Assembly: GCA_036013055.1 (NCBI GenBank)
Contig: DASCQM010000002.1
Coordinates: 186,001-250,000 of the forward strand
Length of the DNA: 64,000 nucleotides
From: SHYR01 sp036013055
GTDB taxonomy: Bacteria > Chloroflexota > Dehalococcoidia > UBA2979
Direction of reading: 5' to 3'
The notes below the pieces were generated by a model. It was not told where the DNA came from and searched no databases. It saw only the letters and a list, made by a program, of their open reading frames with translations. Shown here piece after piece: positions 28,953 through 37,741 of this stretch; positions within the stretch are counted from its first letter, which is position 1; every line of letters starts with the position of its first letter. A program made the translations under genes and the position numbers.

Positions 28953-30101
28953 CTAGCGGTCGCCGAGCTCCGCGAATTCGCGGTGCGACTGACCGGTGTA
29001 GATCTGCGTCGGCCGGAAGATGCGGTTGCCCGAATCCCACTGCTCCTGGAAGTGGACCGCCCACCCGAGCGTTCGCGAGGCCGCGAAGATCGGCGTGAAG
29101 AAGTCGGTCGGAATTCCAATCGCCGCGAAGATGCAGCCCGAGAAGAGGTCTACGTTCGGGAAAAGCCCTCGCGAACCGAGACGTTCGGTCGCGACCTTCT
29201 CGACGGTGAGCGCGATGTCGTAGAGGTCTGCGACCTCCGTACCCGGCTCGATGATCTCCTTCGCCAGCGTCTGGATCACGATCGAACGCGGGTCCTTGAC
29301 GTGGTAGACGCGGTGCCCGAAGCCCGGAATCTTGAACTGGTCTTCGAGCCGGCTCGTGATCTCAGCCTCGGCGCGGGAGGGGTCGCGGATCTCCTGGAAG
29401 AGCCGCAACGAGCCCTCGTTCGCCCCGCCGTGGGCGGGACCGGAGAGCGCGCCGATCGCCGACGAAATCACCGCTTCCGGCTCGGCCTTTGTGGAGGCCG
29501 TTACGCGGGCGGTAAACGTCGATGCGTTGCCGGCCGAGTGGTCGGCCTGCAGCACGAGCACGGCGTTCATCGCGCGCAGGTGAGCCTCCGACGGCTCCTT
29601 GCCGGTAATCATGCGAAGAATCATCGAGCCGTGCGACTCGCCTTCGCGCGGTCCGTCGTACGGGCGGCCGTCAACGGCCTGGGCGATCACGCCGACGAGG
29701 TGGCCGACCTTGGCGATCGTCGCGATCCCGCGCGCGGTCGCGTCGTCGACCTTCGACTCGAAGTTGTTATCGGCCGGCCCGAGGATCGCGGTCGCGCCCT
29801 GGAGCGCGAACATCGGGTGGGCGAGCGTTGCGGCGTTGCGCGCGTGCTCGATCTGGGCGTCGGTGAGCACACGGTCGCGCTCAAGCTGTGCGGTGATCTC
29901 TGCCAGTCGTGCCTGATTCGGCAGTTCGCCGTCGTAGAGCAGGGCGACGATCTCCTCGAAGGTAGCCTTCAGGGCCAGATCCTCGATTGAGTAGCCGCGG
30001 TAGGTCAGGCGTCCCGCCTCACCCTCTACCAGTGATACCGATGATTCGGCAATCGGAATGCCTTCGAGTCCCGGACTCATCGCCGGTGCGTCGGACGTCA
30101 T
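28953..30101 (-). CDS. gltA: Citrate synthase
   Basis: A 382-residue citrate synthase of the shorter, Gram-positive/archaeal type (no N-terminal extension). It condenses oxaloacetate and acetyl-CoA. Landmarks are LTYRGYSIEDLA near 34, ADHSAGNASTFTARVTAST near 195, AIGALSGPAHGGANE near 225, and the active-site GFGHRVYHVKDPRS near 272. 2-Methylcitrate synthase is closely related and cannot be excluded, although no prpB or prpD is nearby. The ATG at 30101 has GAGGAGG 6 nt upstream. The leader is about 150 nt long and contains two hairpins. Confidence 0.92.
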   Translation of the reverse strand: MTSDAPAMSPGLEGIPIAESSVSLVEGEAGRLTYRGYSIEDLALKATFEEIVALLYDGELPNQARLAEITAQLERDRVLTDAQIEHARNAATLAHPMFALQGATAILGPADNNFESKVDDATARGIATIAKVGHLVGVIAQAVDGRPYDGPREGESHGSMILRMITGKEPSEAHLRAMNAVLVLQADHSAGNASTFTARVTASTKAEPEAVISSAIGALSGPAHGGANEGSLRLFQEIRDPSRAEAEITSRLEDQFKIPGFGHRVYHVKDPRSIVIQTLAKEIIEPGTEVADLYDIALTVEKVATERLGSRGLFPNVDLFSGCIFAAIGIPTDFFTPIFAASRTLGWAVHFQEQWDSGNRIFRPTQIYTGQSHREFAELGDR

Positions 30102-30118
30102 CTGTAACCTCCTCACCC

Positions 30119-30184
30119 GCGGCAACCGGACTCTGCCGCCCCGCAGGCACTCTCTGAAAACCGTGGTATCGCGTCCGTGCCTGC
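30119..30184 (-). promoter_or_regulatory. Structured leader of the citrate synthase gene
   Basis: Two perfect hairpins lie next to each other before the ribosome site. One has an 8-bp stem made by 30143-30150 and 30177-30184 with a 26-nt loop. The other has a 6-bp stem made by 30119-30124 and 30134-30139 with a 9-nt loop. I do not recognise a known riboswitch class. The nearer stem is only a few bases from the GAGGAGG. Confidence 0.4.
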
Positions 30185-30254
30185 TGTCCACCTCCAGCAC
30201 ACGTCGACTGATCGGTCAGAATCAGCCCGAATCGGCTGCCTTCATCGCGCGGAT

Positions 30255-30260
30255 ATTATA
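30255..30260 (-). promoter_or_regulatory. -10 element (TATAAT) of the citrate synthase promoter
   Basis: On the minus strand 30260-30255 reads TATAAT exactly, which stands out in this GC-rich sequence. The expected -35 position (about 30278-30283) does not match TTGACA well. Transcription would begin near 30248, leaving a leader of about 147 nt. Confidence 0.5.
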
Positions 30261-30308
30261 CGGGAAGCTGACGGTGAGTATCGGCATCACAGCGGGTTCG
30301 TCAGCGAA

Positions 30309-31016
30309 TTACCCGATTTCGCCTGCGGCGTGTTGTGAGATGAAGCCGGTCAGCAGGTCATAGACCTCGGTTGCGCCCTCCGCCAGCGAGTGACCGACAC
30401 CATCGAGGATCACAAGCTCCTTCGGCTCGGTCGCTCGCTCGTAGATGTCGTCGGACGCCGCGCGGTCGAGTACGTCGTCGTTCGAGCCATGCACCAGCAG
30501 CAGCGGCTTCTCGAGCGCGCCGACGTTCTGCGTGCCATGCCGCTGCGATGACATCGCGGCCACCGCCCCGACAACATCGCCCAGTTCCGCCGCCTTGATC
30601 GCGACCGCACCGCCGAAGGAGTGGCCGACGAGGACGACGCGCTCAGCGCCGATCCCGCGCAGGAACGAGCACGCGGCCAGCGTGTCCATCACGCACTCCT
30701 CGAACTCACCCGGCTCCCGCCACTTCACGCGCAGTGACGTGACGCCTCGCGGAACCAGGTCGCCACCGAGTCTCTGGAAGACGTTGTTCGCGGGTCCATC
30801 GATACCGCCCGCCGCACCGCTGATGAAGATCGCCGCGCCTGTCTTGCCCTCGCAGGGGTGCAGGTGCGTCTCGATGATGCCGCGCGTGGTGTTCAGGTCG
30901 ACGACCATCGAACCCGCGCTGCTGTCCTCCGGACGCGTGCGCACGCCGAGAATCGAGAGCTGCAGATCGTCGGCAGGCGGCTCGTCGGGAGGCTGGTCGC
31001 TCGCGTCGCTCGTCAT
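30309..31016 (-). CDS. Alpha/beta hydrolase
   Basis: A 235-residue alpha/beta hydrolase. The nucleophile elbow is VLVGHSFGGAVAIKAAE (serine in GHSFGG), the acid is likely the Asp in VHGSNDDVLDRAAS, and the final histidine is in DGVGHSLAEGA. An N-terminal region with GAAIFISGAAGGIDGP forms the oxyanion side. The family includes esterases and dienelactone-type hydrolases, and the substrate is unknown. A minus-strand TACCCT sits 9 nt before the ATG, with no ribosome site, so the mRNA may be almost leaderless. Confidence 0.8.
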   Translation of the reverse strand: MTSDASDQPPDEPPADDLQLSILGVRTRPEDSSAGSMVVDLNTTRGIIETHLHPCEGKTGAAIFISGAAGGIDGPANNVFQRLGGDLVPRGVTSLRVKWREPGEFEECVMDTLAACSFLRGIGAERVVLVGHSFGGAVAIKAAELGDVVGAVAAMSSQRHGTQNVGALEKPLLLVHGSNDDVLDRAASDDIYERATEPKELVILDGVGHSLAEGATEVYDLLTGFISQHAAGEIG

Positions 31017-31055
31017 AGGAGCAGCAGGGTAGCAGATGCCCTCGCCGCTGCGCCC

Positions 31056-32534
31056 TCAGTCGAGCGCCGGTGGCGGCTGCTGGTGCCAGTCGGTGAGCTG
31101 GCCGTAGCCATGAGCGGCGCGCAAGAGCGTGCTCTCGTCGAAGGCCCGCCCGATCAGGTGCAGTCCGATCGGCAGGCCGGCGTCGAATCCGCAGGGGATG
31201 CTTAGCGCGGGCAACCCGGCGATGTTGACGGGAATCGTGAAAAGGTCGTTCAGGTACATCTCGTAGGGATCGGCGGTCTTCTCGCCGATCTTGAACGCGG
31301 TGGTCGGCGCCGTGGGCGTAATCAGTACGTCGTGGTCGCTGAGCGCGGACTCGAACTCGCGACGGATCAGCGTGCGTACCTTCTGCGCCTTCAGGTAGTA
31401 GGCGTCGTAGTAGCCGGCGGAGAGCGCGTAGGTCCCGATCATGATGCGGCGCTTCACCTCGTCGCCGAAGCCGCGCCCGCGTGACTGCTCCATCTCCTCC
31501 CACATCGACTGCCCGTCGTGGAACGAGTACCCGTACTTCACCCCGTCGTAGCGGGCGAGATTGGCCGAGGCTTCCGAGGGCGCGATCAGGTAGTAGACCG
31601 GCAGCGCCGCCGATGCGGTCGGCAGCGAGACGTCACGGTCGATCACCGCCCCGTTCGCCTCGAAGACCGCGATCGCCTGCTCGATGGCGGCCTGCACGCC
31701 CGGTTCCACGCCCTGGCCGCCGGAGAACTCGACCGGCACGCCGACGCGCAGCCCCTCGATGCCGCGATCGAACTCGGCCGTGTAGTCGGGGACCTCAAGC
31801 GGCGCGGTCGTCGAGTCGTAGCCGTCGACGCCCGCGATCACGCCGAGCAGGTTGGCGATGTCCTCTGCGTCACGCCCGAACGGTCCGACCTGCTCCAGCG
31901 AGGAGGCGAAGGCGACGACGCCGTAGCGGCTGACCCGGCCGTACGTCGGCTTCAGGCCGAGCACGCCGGTCAGCGCGGCGGGCTGGCGGATCGAACCGCC
32001 GGTGTCGGTGCCGACCGCGATCGGGACGCCACGAGCAGCAACCGTTGCAGCTGAGCCGCCGGATGAGCCGCCCGGCACGCGCTCAAGGTCCCACGGGTTG
32101 TGCGTCGGGCCGAACGCCGAGTGCTCGGTCGACGAACCCATCGCGAATTCGTCGAGATTCGCCTTTCCGATCATCACTGCGCCCGCTTCGCGCAGCCGGG
32201 AGACGACGGTGCAGTCGGTGATCGGGACGAAGTTCTCAAGCATCTTCGACCCGGCCGTCGTCGTGACGCCCTGCGTCGAGAGCAGGTCCTTGACCGCGAT
32301 CGGGATGCCGGTCAGCGGTCCGGCGTCGCCGACCTGCAGCCGCTCGTCGGCGACCTCTGCCTGTGCCAACGCCTCGTCGCCAAGGATCGAGATGTAGGCA
32401 TTGAGCGAGGGTTCCTGCGCCTGCACGAGGGCCAGCGTAGCCGTCGCGAGGTCGCGCGCCGAGTACTCGCCGTCACGCAGCGCCGCAGCGTGCTCGTGGG
32501 CCGTGCGCCCGAGGTCGATTGCGTCCGAGGTCAT
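31056..32534 (-). CDS. gatA: Glutamyl-tRNA(Gln)/aspartyl-tRNA(Asn) amidotransferase subunit A
   Basis: A 492-residue amidase that releases ammonia from glutamine for amidation of misacylated tRNA. The Ser-cisSer-Lys triad is complete: Lys82 in GIPIAVKDLL, Ser157 in VPGGSSGGSAA and Ser181 in GTDTGGSIRQPA. The spacing (75 and 24) equals that of characterised GatA proteins. The gene follows gatC by 14 nt. gatB is not in this window, so the third subunit is encoded elsewhere. Confidence 0.95.
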   Translation of the reverse strand: MTSDAIDLGRTAHEHAAALRDGEYSARDLATATLALVQAQEPSLNAYISILGDEALAQAEVADERLQVGDAGPLTGIPIAVKDLLSTQGVTTTAGSKMLENFVPITDCTVVSRLREAGAVMIGKANLDEFAMGSSTEHSAFGPTHNPWDLERVPGGSSGGSAATVAARGVPIAVGTDTGGSIRQPAALTGVLGLKPTYGRVSRYGVVAFASSLEQVGPFGRDAEDIANLLGVIAGVDGYDSTTAPLEVPDYTAEFDRGIEGLRVGVPVEFSGGQGVEPGVQAAIEQAIAVFEANGAVIDRDVSLPTASAALPVYYLIAPSEASANLARYDGVKYGYSFHDGQSMWEEMEQSRGRGFGDEVKRRIMIGTYALSAGYYDAYYLKAQKVRTLIRREFESALSDHDVLITPTAPTTAFKIGEKTADPYEMYLNDLFTIPVNIAGLPALSIPCGFDAGLPIGLHLIGRAFDESTLLRAAHGYGQLTDWHQQPPPALD

Positions 32535-32548
32535 CGCTCCGCCGCCAG

Positions 32549-32836
32549 CTACTCGAGTACCGCACGCACGCGGAAGTAGTCGTCCTCGCGTCGGGGGGCG
32601 TTCGCGAGCGCCTCGTCGGGCATCGCGGACGGCGCGGACTGATCCGCGCGCTTCACGTTCGTCATCTCGAAGGTCTGGGCGGTCGGTGGGACGTCGTCAG
32701 TGTCGATCTCGGTGAGCATCGCGAAGTGGTCGAGGATGTCCGAGAGTTCGCCACGCAGGCGCTCGACCTCGTCATCGTCCATCGCCACGCGCGCCAGCTG
32801 GGTGATGTACCGCACCTCGTCCGCACTCAACGTCAT
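32549..32836 (-). CDS. gatC: Glutamyl-tRNA(Gln)/aspartyl-tRNA(Asn) amidotransferase subunit C
   Basis: A 95-residue GatC. It has the usual N-terminal helix MTLSADEVRYITQLARVAMDDDEVERLRGELSDILDHFAML, then TDDVPPTAQTFEMTNVKRAD, and ends NAPRREDDYFRVRAVLE. It wraps around GatA and stabilises the GatAB complex. It is upstream of and cotranscribed with gatA. A 26-bp inverted repeat lies 34 nt upstream of its start. Confidence 0.93.
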   Translation of the reverse strand: MTLSADEVRYITQLARVAMDDDEVERLRGELSDILDHFAMLTEIDTDDVPPTAQTFEMTNVKRADQSAPSAMPDEALANAPRREDDYFRVRAVLE

Positions 32837-32870
32837 CGATCGCCCCCGTGGCGCTTCGTCCGCCTACTTC

Positions 32871-32896
32871 GCCTGCCTATGCGACTATAGGCAGGC
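32871..32896. repeat. Perfect inverted repeat in the gatC-PBP divergent region
   Basis: GCCTGCCTAT (32871-32880) and ATAGGCAGGC (32887-32896) are exact complements with a 6-nt spacer. On the minus strand the spacer side contains TATAGT (32889-32884), a possible -10 of gatCA, so the repeat could be an operator overlapping a promoter. It could equally be an RNA hairpin. No T-run follows in either direction. The rest of the 260-nt divergent gap shows no other feature. Confidence 0.55.
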
Positions 32897-33096
32897 CCCC
32901 ACCACCGCACCATAGGGATCGTTGCGCCGCGGACGGCTCGACCACCGCATGGCGAAGCAGATACGATCCAGATGGCGGGCGGAGGTTCCACGATCACTGA
33001 CGCCATACCCGCACGCGTTTGCCGCGCCGCGCCCTCCGCGCTCCACCGCACCCCCGACCGAGCGACGCATGCAATGCGCACCACGCCGAGGTTGAG

Positions 33097-36000
33097 ATGA
33101 CCGCTTCCACCGTCGCCCGCCGGCGCAGACGTCGGAAGAAGGGCAGCGCGCGGCCGCAGCAGGGCGGGCGCAACAAGGGCTTGATCGGGCTCGGCGGCGC
33201 GCTGGTGCTGCTGATCGTGATCGCCGTCGCCGCCGCCGGCGGCGGCGCTATCCACGGCAAGACGAAGTACGACGACTTCGTGAGCGGGGTCGTGCCACCG
33301 GAGCAGCTGATCGGCGAGCTACCGCGTGGCGGCGCGCGAATCTATGACCGCAACGGCACGCTGCTCTATGAGTTCATCGACGAGCTGAGCGGCCTGCGAC
33401 GGCCCGTCCCGCTGGACGAGATCTCCGATTTCCTGATCGACGCCACCGTTGCCACCGAGGACTCGGACTACTGGACGAATAACGGCCTCAACATCCGCGG
33501 ACTGGCGCGCGCCGCCTACGAGAACTTCTCGCCATTCGGTGGCGCGGTCTTCGAGGGGTCGGGCGGCTCGTCCGTCACCCAGCAGCTCGCGAAGAACGTC
33601 TATATCCCGCGCGAGGAGCGTGCCGACCGCAGCGTCGAACGCAAGCTGAAGGAGGCCGCGATCGCGGTCGAGCTGACGAATCTCTACTCCAAGGAGCAGA
33701 TCCTCGAGTGGTATCTCAACTCGATCTCGTACGGCAGCATCTACGTCGGCGTTGAGGCCGCGGCGCAGGGTTACTTCGACAAGGCAGCCTCCGACCTGAC
33801 GCTGGCGGAGGGCGCGCTACTCGCCGGCATCCCTCAGCAGCCCGCGCTCTACGACCCCTTCCTCAACCTCGACGCCAACGGCGACCTCACCGGCGCGGCG
33901 AAGGCGCGGCAGCGCTCCGTGCTCAACTCGATGGTGCGCGCCGGCTACGTCACCAGTGAGGAAGCGAACGCCGCCGCCGTAGAGGACATCGAGTTCAAGA
34001 CCGGCCGCTACGACATCGAAGCCGCGCACTTCGTACTCGGGCGGGTCGCCGGCGAGATCCGCACCCGCTTCGGTGAGCGCGCGATCTTCGACGATGGCCT
34101 CGAAGTCACGACGTCGCTCGACCTCACGCTCCAGAAGGAGGCGGAGAGCATCGTCGAGCACTGGGTCTCGGAGTTCGAAGAGGAGTCGGACGGCCACAAC
34201 GGCGCGATGCTGGCGCTCGACCCGAAGACCGGCCAGATCCTCGTGTACGTCGGCAGCCGCGACTACTTCCGTGATGATATCGAGGGTCGCAACGACAACA
34301 TCATCTCGCAGAACTCGCCGGGCTCCACACTCAAGCCGTTCACCTACATGACCGCCTTCATGCAGGGCTGGAGCACCGGCACCGGCATCATCGACACGCC
34401 GTTCCAGATCGTCGATGCGGCGACCGGCGAGCCGTTCGCTCCGCGCAACCCGATCAAGGAGTTCCAGGGCGTGATCACCGCCGAGAAGGCGCTCGGCAAC
34501 TCGCTCAACGTGCCGGCGTTCAAGGCGATTCTCTCGGCCGGCGTCGCCAACACGGTCTCGGTACTGAAGGAGGTCGGCTTCACGACGCTGGACAACCCGC
34601 TGGGATACGGCCCGGCACTCACGCTCGGCGGCGTCGATATCACGCTGGAGGACATCGTCTTCGCGTACAGCGTCTTCTCGAATGAGGGCATCATGCGCGG
34701 GCAGGACGTTGTGACGCCGTACGACCCCGGCGAGCGCAACCTGGAGCCGGTCGCACTGCTGCGCGTGACTGACGCTGACGGCGATGTGCTCTACGACTTC
34801 ACGGTCGCTGATGAGCGGCGCGTGATCGCCAGCAACTTCTCCTACCTCGTGACCTCGATCCTCTCGAACGGCGAGAACCAGTGCATCACCTTCGGCGTCT
34901 GCAACGCGCTGGCGCTGCCGGGACGCGCCTCGGCGGCGAAGACTGGGACGAGCGAGCCGTTCGACTACGAGGAAGGCAAGGAGCTACGCGAGATCGGCGA
35001 TACCTGGGCGCTCGGGTTCACGCCCGATCTCGTCGCCGGCGTCTGGGCGGGCAACTCAGACAACTCGCCGATGGTGAACATCCTCTCGACGTCGATCTCG
35101 TGGCGCTCCTGGCGCGACTTCATGGTCTTCGCGCACGACTACCTGGAGATCGAACCATCGAAGTTCGTGCGGCCGGCGACGGGGATCGTCGAGCGCGAGC
35201 TCTGCTGGCCGTCGGGACGGCTCCCCACAGACCTCTGCCCCAACATCAACCGCTACACCGGCCTCTTCGCCGAGGACGTGCTGCCGCGCGACCAGGAGTC
35301 GCTCTCTGCGCTGCAGGACAGCTGGTGGCAGCTCGTGCGCATCGACACGCGCACCGGCCTGCTCGCCGCCCCGACCGCCCCCGCCGCATTCGTCACCGAG
35401 GAAGTGCGGCTGGTGCTGCCACGCGACGAGATCTACACCAAGGACGACGACGGCGAGGAGGTCGGCGTCTGGGAGGGCCTCAGCGAGTGGGCCGAGCGCA
35501 ACGGCATCTCCGCCCTGCTCGCCCCGACCGAGGAGGCCACGACCGCCGGCGCCCTGCTGCGCGTCGTCTCGCCGGTCGCGACGCAGACCGTCTCCGGTCT
35601 GCTGCCGGTGATCGGCCGCGCCGCATCCGAGGACTTCGTCAGCTACGCCGTCGAGTGGGCGCGCGCCGCCGCGCCGGGCGTGTGGATCAAGCACTGGAGC
35701 GGCGAACGTCCCGTCGAGGACGGCGTGCTCGCGACATGGGACACGAGCACCGTCCCGAACGGCGACTACCTGATCCGCACCGTGCTGCACGACAGCAAGC
35801 GCGGCATGTTGCGCTTCGAGATCCCGATCGTGGTCGACAACGGGGAGGATGGCGCAGACGTCGACCTCGCGCCGTGGGGCCAGATCGTCTCCCCGCCGGC
35901 CGGCAGCACCGTCAGCGGACAGGTGCGGATCGAGGCCAGCGCCGTCTCCGGAGCGATGCGAGACGCCGTGATCGAGGTTGGCAGCGGCATCGCGCCGGGC

Positions 36001-36195
36001 CAGTGGACCGAACTGGCGCGGGTGACGAACTCCACGGTCAATCAGCGGCTCGCGGTCTGGGACACGGTGGAGGTTCCCGACGGCACATACACGTTGCGCC
36101 TCACCGTGACGGATACCAGACTTGGCAGTACCGAACTGAGGTCGATCGTCACCGTCAAGAACGAGGTCGACGAGTCCGCTACTGACAGCCCGTAA
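33097..36195 (+). CDS. Class A penicillin-binding protein (PBP1A-like)
   Basis: A 1032-residue bifunctional peptidoglycan synthase. A basic cytoplasmic tail precedes one membrane segment (about 29-48). The GT51 glycosyltransferase domain has its catalytic Glu121 in ATVATEDSDYW, then GGSSVTQQLAKNVYI near 154. The transpeptidase has the SxxK serine in SPGSTLKPFTYM (Ser410, Lys413) and KTGTSE (Lys615). Beyond about 770 two related beta-sandwich domains follow, each with a SPxxxxTVSG start and a WDTxxVPxGxY end. ATG at 33097 follows GAGG by 6 nt. It polymerises and cross-links glycan strands outside the membrane. Confidence 0.95.
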   Translation: MTASTVARRRRRRKKGSARPQQGGRNKGLIGLGGALVLLIVIAVAAAGGGAIHGKTKYDDFVSGVVPPEQLIGELPRGGARIYDRNGTLLYEFIDELSGLRRPVPLDEISDFLIDATVATEDSDYWTNNGLNIRGLARAAYENFSPFGGAVFEGSGGSSVTQQLAKNVYIPREERADRSVERKLKEAAIAVELTNLYSKEQILEWYLNSISYGSIYVGVEAAAQGYFDKAASDLTLAEGALLAGIPQQPALYDPFLNLDANGDLTGAAKARQRSVLNSMVRAGYVTSEEANAAAVEDIEFKTGRYDIEAAHFVLGRVAGEIRTRFGERAIFDDGLEVTTSLDLTLQKEAESIVEHWVSEFEEESDGHNGAMLALDPKTGQILVYVGSRDYFRDDIEGRNDNIISQNSPGSTLKPFTYMTAFMQGWSTGTGIIDTPFQIVDAATGEPFAPRNPIKEFQGVITAEKALGNSLNVPAFKAILSAGVANTVSVLKEVGFTTLDNPLGYGPALTLGGVDITLEDIVFAYSVFSNEGIMRGQDVVTPYDPGERNLEPVALLRVTDADGDVLYDFTVADERRVIASNFSYLVTSILSNGENQCITFGVCNALALPGRASAAKTGTSEPFDYEEGKELREIGDTWALGFTPDLVAGVWAGNSDNSPMVNILSTSISWRSWRDFMVFAHDYLEIEPSKFVRPATGIVERELCWPSGRLPTDLCPNINRYTGLFAEDVLPRDQESLSALQDSWWQLVRIDTRTGLLAAPTAPAAFVTEEVRLVLPRDEIYTKDDDGEEVGVWEGLSEWAERNGISALLAPTEEATTAGALLRVVSPVATQTVSGLLPVIGRAASEDFVSYAVEWARAAAPGVWIKHWSGERPVEDGVLATWDTSTVPNGDYLIRTVLHDSKRGMLRFEIPIVVDNGEDGADVDLAPWGQIVSPPAGSTVSGQVRIEASAVSGAMRDAVIEVGSGIAPGQWTELARVTNSTVNQRLAVWDTVEVPDGTYTLRLTVTDTRLGSTELRSIVTVKNEVDESATDSP

Positions 36196-36238
36196 GGCCG
36201 TGTAGCGCGCGAGTTCGTCGGCAGCGCTGGAGGCAGCG

Positions 36239-37741
36239 GTGAGCGGACAGTCGCCTCGCGAACCGAGACTGCGGATCAGTCGCGGCAGACGCCAGGGCGA
36301 CGTACGCGTGATCCGTCGCCGCCCTCAGCGCGGGCTCTCTCGAGTACTCGGCGTGCCGGCCCTCTTCTCGGCCGCCTACGGCAACGTCGGCTCGTCGATC
36401 TACTACGCGCTCGGTGTAACCGCGCTCTACGCGCTGGGTCTGACACCGCTCGTCTTCGTGATCTCGGGCGTCTTCTTCCTCTTCACGGCACTGACCTACG
36501 CCGAGGGCACTGCAGCGATGCCGGCGGCGGGGGGATCGACGGTCTTCGCGCGGCGCGCTTTCGGCCGCGGCTTCGCCTTCCTCGTGGGGTGGGCGCAGAT
36601 CCTCAACTACGTCGTCACGATCGCGATCTCGGCCTTTGCGGTTGCGGGCTATCTGTCGGTCTTCTGGCCGACGCTGAAGACATACCCGGCGAACGTGATC
36701 ACGGGCATCATCGTCACTGTCTCGCTCGGCATCGTGAATATCGTCGGTGCGAAGGAGTCGGCGCGGATCAACATCTCGCTCGCCGTGGTCGACCTCGCGA
36801 CGCAGGCGCTGATCGTGGTGATGGGCCTGATCATCGTGCTCAACCCGGAGCTGCTGACCTCGAACATCGACTTCGGCACCGCCCCGACGTTCAGCCAGTT
36901 CCTGCTGGGTATCTCGATTTCGATGATCGCCTACACGGGGATCGAGACGGTCTCCAATCTCTCCGAGGAGACGCGCAACGTCCCGCGCACCGTGCCGCGT
37001 TCGATCCTGCTCACCTTCGTCACCGTGATCGTGATGTACACGCTGATCCCGATCGTCGCGCTCTCCGCGATGCCCGTTGAGGAGGTCCGCCCCGGCGTCT
37101 TCGAGACGCGACTGGCGACCGAGTTCCTTGAGGACCCGGTGCTCGGGATCGTTCGCGAGTTCGCGCTCGGTGGATTCGTGCAGGAGGCGCTAGAGATCTG
37201 GGTCGGGCTGCTGGCTGCGACGATCCTCGTACTGGCGACGAACGCGGGGATGCTCGGTCTCTCGCGCCTCGCGTACTCGCTCGGACGCAACGACATGCTG
37301 CCCGCCCGCATCAGCGAGCTTCACCCGACGCGACGAACGCCCGTGAACGCAATCATCGTGACCGTGATCCTGACTTCCGTGCTGATACTGCCGGGCAAGG
37401 TGACGGTACTGGCGAGCCTCTACTCGTTCGGTGCGATGCTCTCGTTCACCTTCGCGCACGCCTCGATCGTGCGCCTGCGCATCAGCGAGCCCTCGCTGGA
37501 GCGACCCTTCCGCATCCCGTGGGAATGGCACATCCGCGGGCGCAGGCTCCCGATCACGGCGCTGCTCGGCGGGGCAGCGACGACCTTCGCGTGGCTCGTC
37601 GTCGTACTCACGCAGCCGAGTTCGTGGGCGATCGGATTCCCGTGGATGGCGGTCGGCTTCGGCTACTACCTCTGGCAGCGACGGCGTCGGCGCGAGCGCG
37701 ACGCGGAAGGCGCGGGCAACGCACGCGGCGGCGGTCGCTAG
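36239..37741 (+). CDS. APC superfamily amino-acid permease
   Basis: A 500-residue integral membrane protein with about 12 membrane segments after a basic N-terminal tail. The first segment region has LGVPALFSAAYGNVGSSIYYALG, close to the GxxxGxGIF helix-1 motif of APC transporters. Helix 2-3 has AEGTAAMPAAGGSTVFARRAFG and helix 6 has ISISMIAYTGIETVSNLSEE. It should import an amino acid or related amine by cation symport or exchange. The substrate is not visible. GTG start. Its stop overlaps that of the convergent peptidase gene. Confidence 0.88.
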   Translation: MSGQSPREPRLRISRGRRQGDVRVIRRRPQRGLSRVLGVPALFSAAYGNVGSSIYYALGVTALYALGLTPLVFVISGVFFLFTALTYAEGTAAMPAAGGSTVFARRAFGRGFAFLVGWAQILNYVVTIAISAFAVAGYLSVFWPTLKTYPANVITGIIVTVSLGIVNIVGAKESARINISLAVVDLATQALIVVMGLIIVLNPELLTSNIDFGTAPTFSQFLLGISISMIAYTGIETVSNLSEETRNVPRTVPRSILLTFVTVIVMYTLIPIVALSAMPVEEVRPGVFETRLATEFLEDPVLGIVREFALGGFVQEALEIWVGLLAATILVLATNAGMLGLSRLAYSLGRNDMLPARISELHPTRRTPVNAIIVTVILTSVLILPGKVTVLASLYSFGAMLSFTFAHASIVRLRISEPSLERPFRIPWEWHIRGRRLPITALLGGAATTFAWLVVVLTQPSSWAIGFPWMAVGFGYYLWQRRRRRERDAEGAGNARGGGR

